Assembly: GCA_027296925.1 (NCBI GenBank)
Contig: JAPUIP010000836.1
Location: 1 to 8,909 of the forward strand
Length of the DNA: 8,909 bases
From: Candidatus Poribacteria bacterium
GTDB taxonomy: Bacteria > Poribacteria > WGA-4E > PCPOR2b
Reading direction: 5' to 3'
Shown here: in pieces, positions 1 through 6,399 of the stretch
Numbering within the stretch: the first letter of the stretch is position 1
Layout of the letters: each line of letters starts with the position of its first letter
Program-made: the position numbers and the translations under genes
Notes under the pieces: model-generated
Database searches by the model: none
What the model was told of the DNA's origin: nothing
The model's input: the letters and a program-made list of their open reading frames with translations, nothing else

Positions 1-110
1 CGAAGCTCAGAGCCTGCCCTGCCTGTCGCGCCTGTCCCGAACTTTGAGGGGAGCTTCGAGGGGAGCCTGCCGAAGGGATAAACTCCGCCGAAGGATCGGA
101 GCGTCATGAC
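1..110. repeat. mosaic intergenic repeat block, related to the element at 4509-4625
   Basis: This stretch is built from short recurring words. GAGGGGAG occurs twice (46-53 and 58-65) and GCCGAAGG twice (69-76 and 87-94). The 17-mer at 35-51 (TCCCGAACTTTGAGGGG) recurs exactly, on the opposite strand, at 4562-4578. The 12-mer GGGATAAACTCC at 75-86 recurs in direct orientation at 4575-4586. CTCCG/CGGAG around 83-100 can form a small hairpin. The two shared words are rearranged relative to each other, which suggests a mosaic of a dispersed repeat family. No gene is evident here. Confidence 0.55.
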
Positions 111-118
111 TTCCTCCC

Positions 119-212
119 GCCGCCGAGTTCAGTCGGTGGCGAGTTTGGCAACGATGGATTGAAATCCATCGCGGGAGTTCCCTGATGAAACGCCGACCAC
201 TGAAGTGGTCGG
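119..212. repeat. array of three short hairpins, two with GA loops
   Basis: Three palindromes lie in a row. Positions 119-126 pair with 133-140 (8 bp, one G-T pair, loop 127-132). Positions 152-160 pair with 163-171 (9 bp, loop GA at 161-162). Positions 193-201 pair with 204-212 (9 bp, loop GA at 202-203). The last two have unrelated stems but the same loop context, T-GA-A. A further 9-bp palindrome lies just outside (271-279 with 288-296, 8-nt loop). A shared loop with different stems is typical of dispersed REP-like or structured intergenic repeats. The stem pairing is read directly; the class is inference. Confidence 0.6.
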
Positions 213-316
213 TATCAAGCGATTTCGCGATTTTTGCTCTGAACCTGATCCCAATGGGGTATGGCAACGCCTACCCGACACCAGAACGTCGGGTAGTGCT
301 GCGTACATACCCGATG

Positions 317-339
317 CTTCGGCAAGCTCAGCACAGGCT
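317..339. repeat. short dispersed-repeat motif (CTTCGGCAAGCTCAGC type)
   Basis: The motif CTTCGGCAAGCTCAGC, followed by ACAGGCT, resembles the very common CTTCGACAAGCTCAG words that litter intergenic DNA in many environmental genomes. A related scrambled version (GAAGCTCAGAGCCTG) opens the window at 3-17. The similarity to other genomes is from memory, so this is a weak call. Confidence 0.35.
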
Positions 340-396
340 CTACATAAGTGAAAAACTCGTATTCATAACGAAAAAGAAAGAGTGAAGGAGGAGTCA

Positions 397-596
397 ATGC
401 CGAGACCGATACTGCAACCCGTGACCAGTTATGGGGCCAACTCCTGCAGATGTTAGCCGAAACACGCGAACCGTATTTCGACGTCCTGATGCAACACGGC
501 GTCGAAGCCGAAGGACCGGTTTTGGATGTGTCTGATGCCAAGCCCGGTGGGCTCGCGCCAACGTGGGCGAATCTGATTCGCTCGTCCAATTCGTGA
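397..596 (+). pseudogene. small hypothetical protein, apparently frameshifted just after its start
   Basis: An ATG at 397 sits 5-6 nt behind a strong ribosome site (AAGGAGG, about 385-391), but its own frame stops after 19 codons. The neighbouring frame is open from 369 to the TGA at 594-596 and has a protein-like composition (for example ATRDQLWGQLLQMLAETREP, then a PGGLAPTW segment near the end). It has no ATG until 450. Restoring one base right after the ATG would join the strong start to this frame and give about 66 residues. I recognise no family. It could be a decayed gene, the remnant of a longer protein, a sequencing error, or a chance open frame. The gene downstream has its own promoter, so this frame need not belong to its operon. 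Confidence 0.35.
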
Positions 597-619
597 GCGT
601 TGTGATGCACATCTTTGAA

Positions 620-648
620 TTGATGGATGGCAGGATTTTCTGTATGAT
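620..648 (+). promoter_or_regulatory. sigma70-like promoter for the DUF3604 gene
   Basis: TTGATG at 620-625 (-35-like) and TATGAT at 643-648 (-10-like) are separated by exactly 17 bp. Transcription would start near 655 and leave a leader of about 94 nt before the chosen ATG at 749. The region lies between a broken small frame and the DUF3604 gene, which is where a promoter is expected. Confidence 0.5.
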
Positions 649-748
649 ATGCAACTCATATTGAAGTGACGGCACATCTGCCGGACAAACCAAGAGGCGT
701 AGGGAACTTTCGTAGATGTTTTAGATGGACGTTTCAGGGAGATTGAAT

Positions 749-2977
749 ATGTCTGATGCAGAGATTCGTGAATTGTACGGTGAAGCAAGCCTTGAACCCG
801 GCGGCGAGGTGGCTGCCGCCAGTTACGGGACGTGGACACTCACCTACACCGCGGGGAAAAAGGGCGTGGCAGCGGGAGGACGGATAAGGATTTACACCGA
901 TTCGGATTCCGATCGGGCCACACCGCAGATGGACGATCCGACGGGTGCGGACTATCTGACGGTAGCAGCCCCCAAAGCTGCGCGGATAGGCGTGCTGATA
1001 CAGAGCGTCCTTTCAGTCATCCTGACGGTGAACGGTCGAGCGCTTGCGCCGGGTGAGCGAGTGGCGGTGACCTTCGGAGATCGACACGGAGGCGGACCGG
1101 GTTTCCGGTCGCAGACGTTTGCGGAGCCGCGACACTATTTCTGGGTGGATGTGGATGTTGCTGGGGATGGAAATCCTGTGACCTTACCTCATCCGCCGTA
1201 CCTGAGCATCGTGGGTGGTAAGGCAGATAAGTTGGCGATGAACGTACCGTCCATAGTCGTCGCAGGACGGCCGTTTCAGATTCAGGTCAAAGCGGAGGAT
1301 GCGTGGGGAAATCCCGCTACAGGCTACCGGGGGACGGTCGAGATTCAGTCGGGGAACGCGACGGTGCCGGCGGAGCGGCTGACGTTTGCCGAAGCGGATG
1401 GGGGCGTGCGGTGGATTGACGGGTGCACCGTTGCGCAGGAAGGCATTCACCGGCTGACTGCCGTCGATGAACAGGCCGGACTCACCGCGCAGAGCAATCC
1501 GATGCTGTGCCAGAAGGCGGCGGGGCGGTACGACCTCTACTGGGGGGACTCCCACGGTGGGCAGGTGGCGCTGGCCGAGAAGATTCCGGATTTCTTCCGG
1601 CACGCTCGGGATGTCGCAGCAATCCACTTTGCCGGCTACCAGCGGAATGATCATGTTCTGTCCAAACGGGATTGGGAACTACAGCAGGCGGCCGAGCGGG
1701 CCTACGATCAACCCGGACGGTTTGTGGCCCTGCCCGGTTTCGAGTGGTCGGCTAACACGGACCGCGGCGGGCACCATAACGTATATTTCCGGCGGCATGA
1801 CCAGCCGATTCGACGCTCGGGCCACGAAGGACTCACAGACAAGTCGGACGCCGATACCGATCTCCGCCACATCCAGGATGTCTACGAAGCGTTTCGGAAT
1901 ACCGACGCGGTCATCACCGCTCACGTCGGCGGCGAGCACTCGGATCTGGCCTACCATGATCCGGCGCTCGAGCCCGCGGTTGAGGTGACGTCGGACCACG
2001 GGACGTTCGAGTGGATCTTGGAGGAGGCACTATCTCGAAATTACAAGATGGGCTTTTTCGGCGGCAGCGATAGCCATAACGGCCGGCCTGGCAACGATAC
2101 GCCCGGCTTCCAGCATCGGCGCTACGCCAAGGCCGGATTGGCGGCTGTGTACGCGCCTGAGTTGACGATTCCGGCGGTGCTTTCGGCGTATAAAGCCCGG
2201 CGTATTTACGCAACAACGGGAGCGCGCATCCTGATGCGAACCGATGCCGAGGGACACCCGATGGGAGCGGAATTCAGCACCGCGGAAAAACCCCGGATCT
2301 CAGCGTTTATCGCCGGTACGGCGCCGTTTGAATCAGTAGAGTTGTTTCGGGGACTGGAACGGATTTATAGCCATCCCATCGATCAGACAACCGACCGCAA
2401 CCGTGTGCGCGTCCTCTGGGAGGGAGCCAGCCGCAAGCGCAGTTATTCGGGCGTCATCTGGGAAGGCAAGCTGAAGGTGGCTGGCCGGCGCATCGCAAAC
2501 ATAGAGGAGATTCGCTTTGACAGCCCGCGTTCTCGCGTGTTTGATGTGGAGGATAGCGGACTGCGCTGGTATTCGGTGACCTGTGGCTACCGTAGTGGGC
2601 TGATTGTGGAGTTGACAGGAGCGGACGATGCGGACCTGGAATTGGTGGTAGAGACCTCGGTGATCGCCGGGCCACTGTACGGAAGCAGCGGAATCCGTGC
2701 TCCGCGGCGGATGTCTTATGCCCCAGCGGAGAAAGTCGCATTGAACGTCGGCACAAATGAACTGGAGAGAGGCCCCGTCACGATGGATATTGGAGTGCTG
2801 AATCGGAGGATAACAGTGTCTCTTGCGCCGGAGCCGCGAGATGCCAGCGAGGTTGAATTCTCGTTTACCGATCCCTCACCAAAGCCCGGCATTAACCCCT
2901 ACTGGGTGCGGGTGGTGCAGCGAGATATGGAGATGGCCTGGAGTAGCCCAATTTATGTGGATTATGTGGCGGGATAA
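749..2977 (+). CDS. DUF3604 family protein with PHP-like metal-binding core
   Basis: This is a 742-residue protein of the DUF3604 family (PF12228), whose biochemical role is not established. The core resembles PHP/amidohydrolase-like metal-dependent hydrolases. Conserved histidine and acidic positions are visible: WGDSH (His269), His293, His302, GFEW (Glu332), GGHHN (His342-343), TAHVGG (His392), EVTSDHG (Glu412, His417) and GGSDSH (Asp441, His443). Before the core, residues about 163-255 look like an Ig-like beta-sandwich; the first 160 residues and the C-terminal 280 also look beta-rich. No signal peptide or membrane segment is seen, so it is probably cytoplasmic. ATG 749 is preferred over the in-frame ATG 725 because AGGGA lies 8 nt upstream and MSDAEIRELYG is a natural start. 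It has its own promoter, and a palindrome follows it. Metal binding is inferred from the residue pattern only. Confidence 0.85.
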   Translation: MSDAEIRELYGEASLEPGGEVAAASYGTWTLTYTAGKKGVAAGGRIRIYTDSDSDRATPQMDDPTGADYLTVAAPKAARIGVLIQSVLSVILTVNGRALAPGERVAVTFGDRHGGGPGFRSQTFAEPRHYFWVDVDVAGDGNPVTLPHPPYLSIVGGKADKLAMNVPSIVVAGRPFQIQVKAEDAWGNPATGYRGTVEIQSGNATVPAERLTFAEADGGVRWIDGCTVAQEGIHRLTAVDEQAGLTAQSNPMLCQKAAGRYDLYWGDSHGGQVALAEKIPDFFRHARDVAAIHFAGYQRNDHVLSKRDWELQQAAERAYDQPGRFVALPGFEWSANTDRGGHHNVYFRRHDQPIRRSGHEGLTDKSDADTDLRHIQDVYEAFRNTDAVITAHVGGEHSDLAYHDPALEPAVEVTSDHGTFEWILEEALSRNYKMGFFGGSDSHNGRPGNDTPGFQHRRYAKAGLAAVYAPELTIPAVLSAYKARRIYATTGARILMRTDAEGHPMGAEFSTAEKPRISAFIAGTAPFESVELFRGLERIYSHPIDQTTDRNRVRVLWEGASRKRSYSGVIWEGKLKVAGRRIANIEEIRFDSPRSRVFDVEDSGLRWYSVTCGYRSGLIVELTGADDADLELVVETSVIAGPLYGSSGIRAPRRMSYAPAEKVALNVGTNELERGPVTMDIGVLNRRITVSLAPEPRDASEVEFSFTDPSPKPGINPYWVRVVQRDMEMAWSSPIYVDYVAG

Positions 2978-3026
2978 CTTGACTTTGTAAACCATACTGT
3001 TTTGAGTTTCAGATGAGCCCATTCTT

Positions 3027-3071
3027 AAATCCCCCTCAATCCCCCTTTGGTAAAGGGGGTCGAGGGGATTT
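3027..3071. terminator. palindromic repeat, probable bidirectional terminator
   Basis: AAATCCCCCTCAATCCCCC pairs with GGGGGTCGAGGGGATTT around a TTTGGTAAA centre, with small length mismatches, and is followed by TTTTA. It sits 50 bp after the DUF3604 stop codon, a natural place for a terminator. Its TTGGTAA centre (3047-3053) matches the TTGGCAA centre of the palindrome at 4514-4555, so it may be a member of a dispersed repeat family that happens to work as a terminator. The gap 2978-3193 holds nothing else that I can identify. Confidence 0.55.
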
Positions 3072-3193
3072 TATCGGCTGTTCTGTGATTTTTTGTTCCT
3101 GACGAAATGGCCTCAGTGAAAACTACAAATGGTATTACTCGTCAATAACAGGCGGCCCTTGAATTCGTCAAATGACAGCATCAGGAGAACCTT

Positions 3194-4393
3194 ATGTTAT
3201 CATACGAGCAATATCTTCGCAACAGTGTCGTTCCAAAGGAAGTTCTTGACGTGTTTTTGGATAGCGCTCAACCCTCATGGGCGCAATTCCATCCGGAACT
3301 CGGCTATACGTTGGGTAATTCCCTGCCGCGGGACGGTCTTGACGGATGTTCCACAATTTCTACCGCGCAAAACAATGGCGCCCGAACAGCTCACATGTAT
3401 ATAAACCAGCCGTGCCGAATCAACACCTATGGTAACAGCTTTACGCAATGTCATCAAGTGAGCGATGGGGAAACGTGGCAGGAATACCTTGCCGCCCATC
3501 TGGGAGAACCGATCCGGAACTTTGGCATGGGCGGGTATGGCGTTTATCAGGCGTATCGACGAATGGTCGCCACTGAACGGACCGATGAGAGCGCCGACTA
3601 TGTCATGCTGTATATCTGGGGGGATGACCATCTGAGGAGCATCATGCGGTGTCGGTATGCGGTCATCTACCCGTGGTGGAATCATCGCGAGGGATTGGCT
3701 TTCCATAACAACTTTTGGGCAAACCTCGAAATGGATATCGAGTTGGGACAGTTCGTGGAGAAAGCCAACCTGCTGCCGACGCCCGAATCCCTTTACCGGA
3801 TGATCGACGCCGATTTCATGGTGGAGGCGTTGAAAGATGATCTGATGGTGCAGCTTTCTGTCGTCGGACGGGTAGCGCCATCGAGCCTGGATGTCGCGCG
3901 GCTGAAGGCCCTCGCGGAGATCTTGGACGTGCCAAGCATTGACGCGACAGATCCAGATGGACTGACGGCATCGGCGGAACGCCTCAAGTATGCGTATGGC
4001 TTTGCTGCCACAAAGTATATCATTGAAAAGTCCGTGGATTTCTGCCAAGAGAACGACAAGGCGTTGCTGATTGTCCTGCTCTGCCCCACAGCGACCCGGC
4101 AGTTACTTCACAACCAGGGGCGTTACGATCAGGAGGTCGTTGACTATCTTGACGGCAAAGGATTGCGATATTTTGATATGAACCGCGTGCATCTCGAAGA
4201 TCATAAAGCGTTCAATCTCTCCGTTGAGGATTACATGAAGCGGTATTACATCGGTCATTACAGTCCAGCAGGGAACCATTTTTTTGCCTATTCAATTAAG
4301 GCTACGATTGTTGATTGGCTTTCTCCCAAACCCATTACGTATCGTACCGATGAAGGGCAATGGGTCGATTTTCGAGGGTATTTGCCGGATTGA
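3194..4393 (+). CDS. SGNH/GDSL-fold hydrolase-like protein
   Basis: This 399-residue protein has the layout of the SGNH hydrolase superfamily (esterases, lipases and carbohydrate acetyl-esterases or acetyl-transferases). Block I is YGNSF with the nucleophile candidate Ser82. Block II is NFGMGGYGVYQ (109-119), with a glycine for the oxyanion hole. A block III-like WGDD lies at 142-145, and a C-terminal HYSPAGNHFFA segment gives His355 as the likely catalytic base. The usual Asp two or three residues before that His is not evident (YYIGH here), so it may work as a dyad or have changed function. No signal peptide is seen. ATG 3194 has AGGAGA 6 nt upstream. At 399 residues it is long for simple GDSL esterases, with a roughly 200-residue insertion between blocks III and V. 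It appears to be transcribed alone, with a repeat-rich gap on each side. The substrate cannot be told from sequence. Confidence 0.75.
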   Translation: MLSYEQYLRNSVVPKEVLDVFLDSAQPSWAQFHPELGYTLGNSLPRDGLDGCSTISTAQNNGARTAHMYINQPCRINTYGNSFTQCHQVSDGETWQEYLAAHLGEPIRNFGMGGYGVYQAYRRMVATERTDESADYVMLYIWGDDHLRSIMRCRYAVIYPWWNHREGLAFHNNFWANLEMDIELGQFVEKANLLPTPESLYRMIDADFMVEALKDDLMVQLSVVGRVAPSSLDVARLKALAEILDVPSIDATDPDGLTASAERLKYAYGFAATKYIIEKSVDFCQENDKALLIVLLCPTATRQLLHNQGRYDQEVVDYLDGKGLRYFDMNRVHLEDHKAFNLSVEDYMKRYYIGHYSPAGNHFFAYSIKATIVDWLSPKPITYRTDEGQWVDFRGYLPD

Positions 4394-4508
4394 TATCAAA
4401 GGGTGGAGATGGAAGATGGACGCTGCTACCCGGCATGTTTGAACTGTTTCTGGAAGAGAATGTGTTGGTCAACATCATTATTTACACTAGCGTAACGTGC
4501 GGTGCCGG

Positions 4509-4625
4509 GCCAACCCCTCTGTATCTCTCCTTGGCAAGGGGGAGACCAAGAGGGGAGCTTGCCCCTCAAAGTTCGGGATAAACTCCTCGGCTGAGAAGCT
4601 TTCCCTCGGCTGAGAGGGGGTTGGC
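4509..4625. repeat. MITE-like repeat with terminal inverted repeats
   Basis: GCCAACCCCTCT at 4509-4520 is the inverted copy, short of one base, of AGAGGGGGTTGGC at 4613-4625. Inside, 4514-4555 is an imperfect palindrome centred on TTGGCAA. The 12-mer CCTCGGCTGAGA is directly repeated at 4585-4596 and 4604-4615. The words at 4562-4578 and 4575-4586 are shared with the block at 1-110. The element has no coding capacity and lies in a 306-bp gap (4394-4699). The remaining flanks of that gap (4394-4508 and 4626-4699) show no gene. No clear target-site duplication is visible. Confidence 0.55.
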
Positions 4626-4649
4626 TAGTTGTGAAAGAAAGTCTATATG
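4621..4649 (+). promoter_or_regulatory. candidate promoter for the lactonase-dehydrogenase operon
   Basis: TTGGCT (4621-4626) and TATATG (4644-4649) are 17 bp apart, about 50 bp before the lactonase ATG. Each hexamer matches four of six consensus bases, and the -10 lacks the final T, so the site is weak. The -35 lies almost wholly within the right inverted repeat of the element at 4509-4625. Confidence 0.28.
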
Positions 4650-4699
4650 TAAACCGCCTTCTTGACCATCACAGCTTCTGGAATAGAAAGGAGCAAGCG

Positions 4700-5553
4700 A
4701 TGATCGCATTTCCAATCGTCGATGCTCACCTGCACATCTACGATCCGAATCGTTTTCGCTATTCATGGATGCAGAACAACAAGGTCCTCAATTGCCCGTG
4801 GCTGCCGCCACACTTTACCGCCGCTTGCGGGCCGGTCGCCGTTGAAAAAATGGTGTTTGTCGAAGTGTGGGTGGATTCGCCATACCAGTTGGCCGAAGCC
4901 CAATGGGTCGCCAAACAGGCCGAGGATGACCCACGGATTGCGGGCATTGTCGCGGCTGTACCGCTGGAGAAAGGCACGGCAGTCGAAGGACATCTGGATG
5001 GACTGTGTGAGTTGAAGCCGTTGCGCGGGGTGCGGCGCTTAATCGAAATTGAGTCCGACCCCCAATTCTGCCTTCAGCCGGATTTCATCGACGCCGTGCA
5101 ACTGCTAGCGAAATATAACCTGAGTTTCGATATCTGTATTTTTCACTACCAACTGCCCAATGTCATCCAGATGGTTCAACAGTGTCCGGAGATTCGATTC
5201 GTGCTAGACCATGTCGGCAAGCCGGCGATTAGGGACGGACTCTTAGATCCATGGCGCAACCATATCAAAAGTTGGTGGCTTTGCCGAATGTCCACTGCAA
5301 GCTCTCCGGTATGCCGACCGAGGCGGACCACCAGACCTGGACGCGAGACCAGCTTCGTCCGTACATTGATCACGTCGTCGAGGCATTCGGCTTCGATCGA
5401 ATTATGTTTGGCGGCGATTGGCCGGTATCCGAACAGACCCACCGCTACCCTGAGTGGGTTGAGATTATCGAGTGGGCAATCGCCGGCTGTTCGGAGGCAG
5501 AAAAGCGAAAGTTGCTCCGCGACAACGCCATTCAGTTCTATCGATTAGACTGA
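4700..5553 (+). pseudogene. sugar-lactonase-like amidohydrolase (PF04909/COG3618), frameshifted
   Basis: The protein belongs to the amidohydrolase-2 family that includes L-fuconolactonase and L-rhamnonolactonase, which open sugar-acid lactones. The start has VDAHLHIYDP (His10, His12). FHYQLP (His149) and LDHVGKP (His171) follow. At the A-run 5267-5270 the frame breaks: 0-frame translation degenerates and ends at 5548, while the -1 frame carries on with LPNVHCKLSG and FGGDWPVS, including the catalytic Asp at codon 5416-5418, to the TGA at 5551-5553. One extra A would restore about 284 residues with HIKKLVALPN across the join, a normal family length. ATG 4700 has AAAGGAG 6 nt upstream and begins just before the conserved core. 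An in-frame ATG at 4631 would add an atypical 23-residue extension. The stop is 15 bp from a dehydrogenase gene, so the two form an operon. The break may be a real mutation or a homopolymer read error. Confidence 0.8.
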
Positions 5554-5568
5554 ATCGAGGAGCACCGT

Positions 5569-6297
5569 ATGGACTGCGCTTATCGATTGGATGGACACAA
5601 AGTGGTAATCACCGGCGCTGGCGGCGGCATTGGTGCCAGTAGCGCGCGAGTATGCGCCTCGCTCGGCGCTGAAGTGTTTCTGCTCGACCTGACGGGCGTT
5701 GATGCGTTAGCGACGGAGTTGACCGAACAGGGCGCAAAAGCGCATGCCTTTGCCTGCGATGTGAGCAGTAGGGCAGCGGTCGAGACGATCGCCACCGAAA
5801 CCGGCGACGTGCAGGCTGTGGTTGTGCTGGCTGCAATCTGTCCGTGGGACGATTGGAATGACCCGGACTGGGACGACGTGTTCCATCGCGTGATGGACGT
5901 GAACCTGTTGGGAGCGATTCATGTCGTCCGCGCCTTCATGCCGGGGATGATGGCGCGCCAATATGGACGCATCGTCATTGTCAGTTCGCTCGCCGGTCGC
6001 ATGGGCGGTCTCATTGCAAGCCCCCATTATGTAGCGTCCAAGGGTGCGTTGCTGTCCCTCGTCAAGTGGTTGGCACAACGGGGTGGCCCCCACAATGTCA
6101 TTGCCAATGGCGTTGCTCCAGCTTCGGTCGATACGGAGATGATGCGCGGGCAAACCATCGATTACCAGAAAATCCCGTTGCGGCGGATGGCCCAACCGGA
6201 GGAAGTTGCATGGCCGATTGCATTTCTGATTTCGCCGGCGGCCAGCTATATTTGCGGTACGATTCTCGATGTCAATGGGGGTGTTTATATGGGTTAG
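5569..6297 (+). CDS. short-chain dehydrogenase/reductase (SDR), probable sugar dehydrogenase
   Basis: This is a 242-residue classical SDR, an NAD(P)-dependent Rossmann oxidoreductase. The nucleotide-binding motif TGAGGGIG is at 15-22, and Asp40 at the end of the second strand points to NAD rather than NADP. CDV lies at 63-65. The active-site set is Asn112, Ser140, Tyr154 and Lys158 (YVASK), and the family C-terminal pattern PASVDTEM is present. The usual NNAG motif is replaced by VLAA (86-89), followed by an unusual tryptophan- and aspartate-rich loop (PWDDWNDPDWDD, 92-103). GAGGAG lies 6 nt before the ATG. The gene starts 15 bp after a lactonase-like gene. Known L-fucose and L-rhamnose non-phosphorylative pathways pair an SDR sugar dehydrogenase with a lactonase of that family, so oxidation of a sugar to its lactone is the best guess. 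Other SDR substrates are possible. Confidence 0.85.
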   Translation: MDCAYRLDGHKVVITGAGGGIGASSARVCASLGAEVFLLDLTGVDALATELTEQGAKAHAFACDVSSRAAVETIATETGDVQAVVVLAAICPWDDWNDPDWDDVFHRVMDVNLLGAIHVVRAFMPGMMARQYGRIVIVSSLAGRMGGLIASPHYVASKGALLSLVKWLAQRGGPHNVIANGVAPASVDTEMMRGQTIDYQKIPLRRMAQPEEVAWPIAFLISPAASYICGTILDVNGGVYMG

Positions 6298-6314
6298 GTT
6301 CGGCAGGTATATTT

Positions 6315-6334
6315 CGGTGAAGCACCGGATTTTT
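6315..6334 (+). terminator. short Rho-independent terminator after the SDR gene
   Basis: CGGTG (6315-6319) pairs with CACCG (6323-6327) across an AAG loop and is followed by GATTTTT. The hairpin lies 18 bp after the SDR stop codon. The stem is only 5 bp, so termination may be partial. Confidence 0.42.
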
Positions 6335-6360
6335 GACCATCAATCTGAAGTCGCAACGTG

Positions 6361-6388
6361 TTGATTGATCGTTTGGAAATTGTAATGT
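6361..6388 (+). promoter_or_regulatory. weak candidate promoter for the DUF4159 gene
   Basis: TTGATT (6361-6366) and TAATGT (6383-6388) are 16 bp apart, after the terminator-like hairpin and before the DUF4159 gene. The -10 match is poor. If used, the leader would be very short for the ATG at 6400 and more normal for the ATG at 6415. Confidence 0.25.
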
Positions 6389-6399
6389 AGGTCTCGCAC

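Noticed and set aside
119..296. CRISPR array
   Set aside because: The palindromes differ in stem sequence and there are no identical repeats with regular spacers.
185..385. 66-codon plus-strand frame
   Set aside because: It runs through two of the perfect hairpins and the CTTCGGCAAGCTCAGC repeat, has no good ribosome site and looks like translated repeat.
2979..2984. TTGACT as a promoter -35 box
   Set aside because: No -10-like hexamer lies at 16-18 bp, and a terminator-like palindrome follows at once.
3275..4048. 257-codon open frame on the minus strand
   Set aside because: It is wholly antisense to the SGNH gene, with no recognisable domain and no ribosome site; the plus frame has clear family motifs.
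4631..4699. N-terminal extension of the lactonase from ATG 4631
   Set aside because: It begins next to the repeat element and lacks a ribosome site, while ATG 4700 has AAAGGAG at proper spacing and starts at the conserved core.
5264..5272. Programmed -1 frameshifting in the lactonase
   Set aside because: ATC AAA AGT does not allow re-pairing after a -1 slip, and no clear stimulatory stem follows; a lost A is simpler.
5707..6195. 162-codon open frame on the minus strand
   Set aside because: It is antisense to the SDR gene, whose catalytic motifs are intact.
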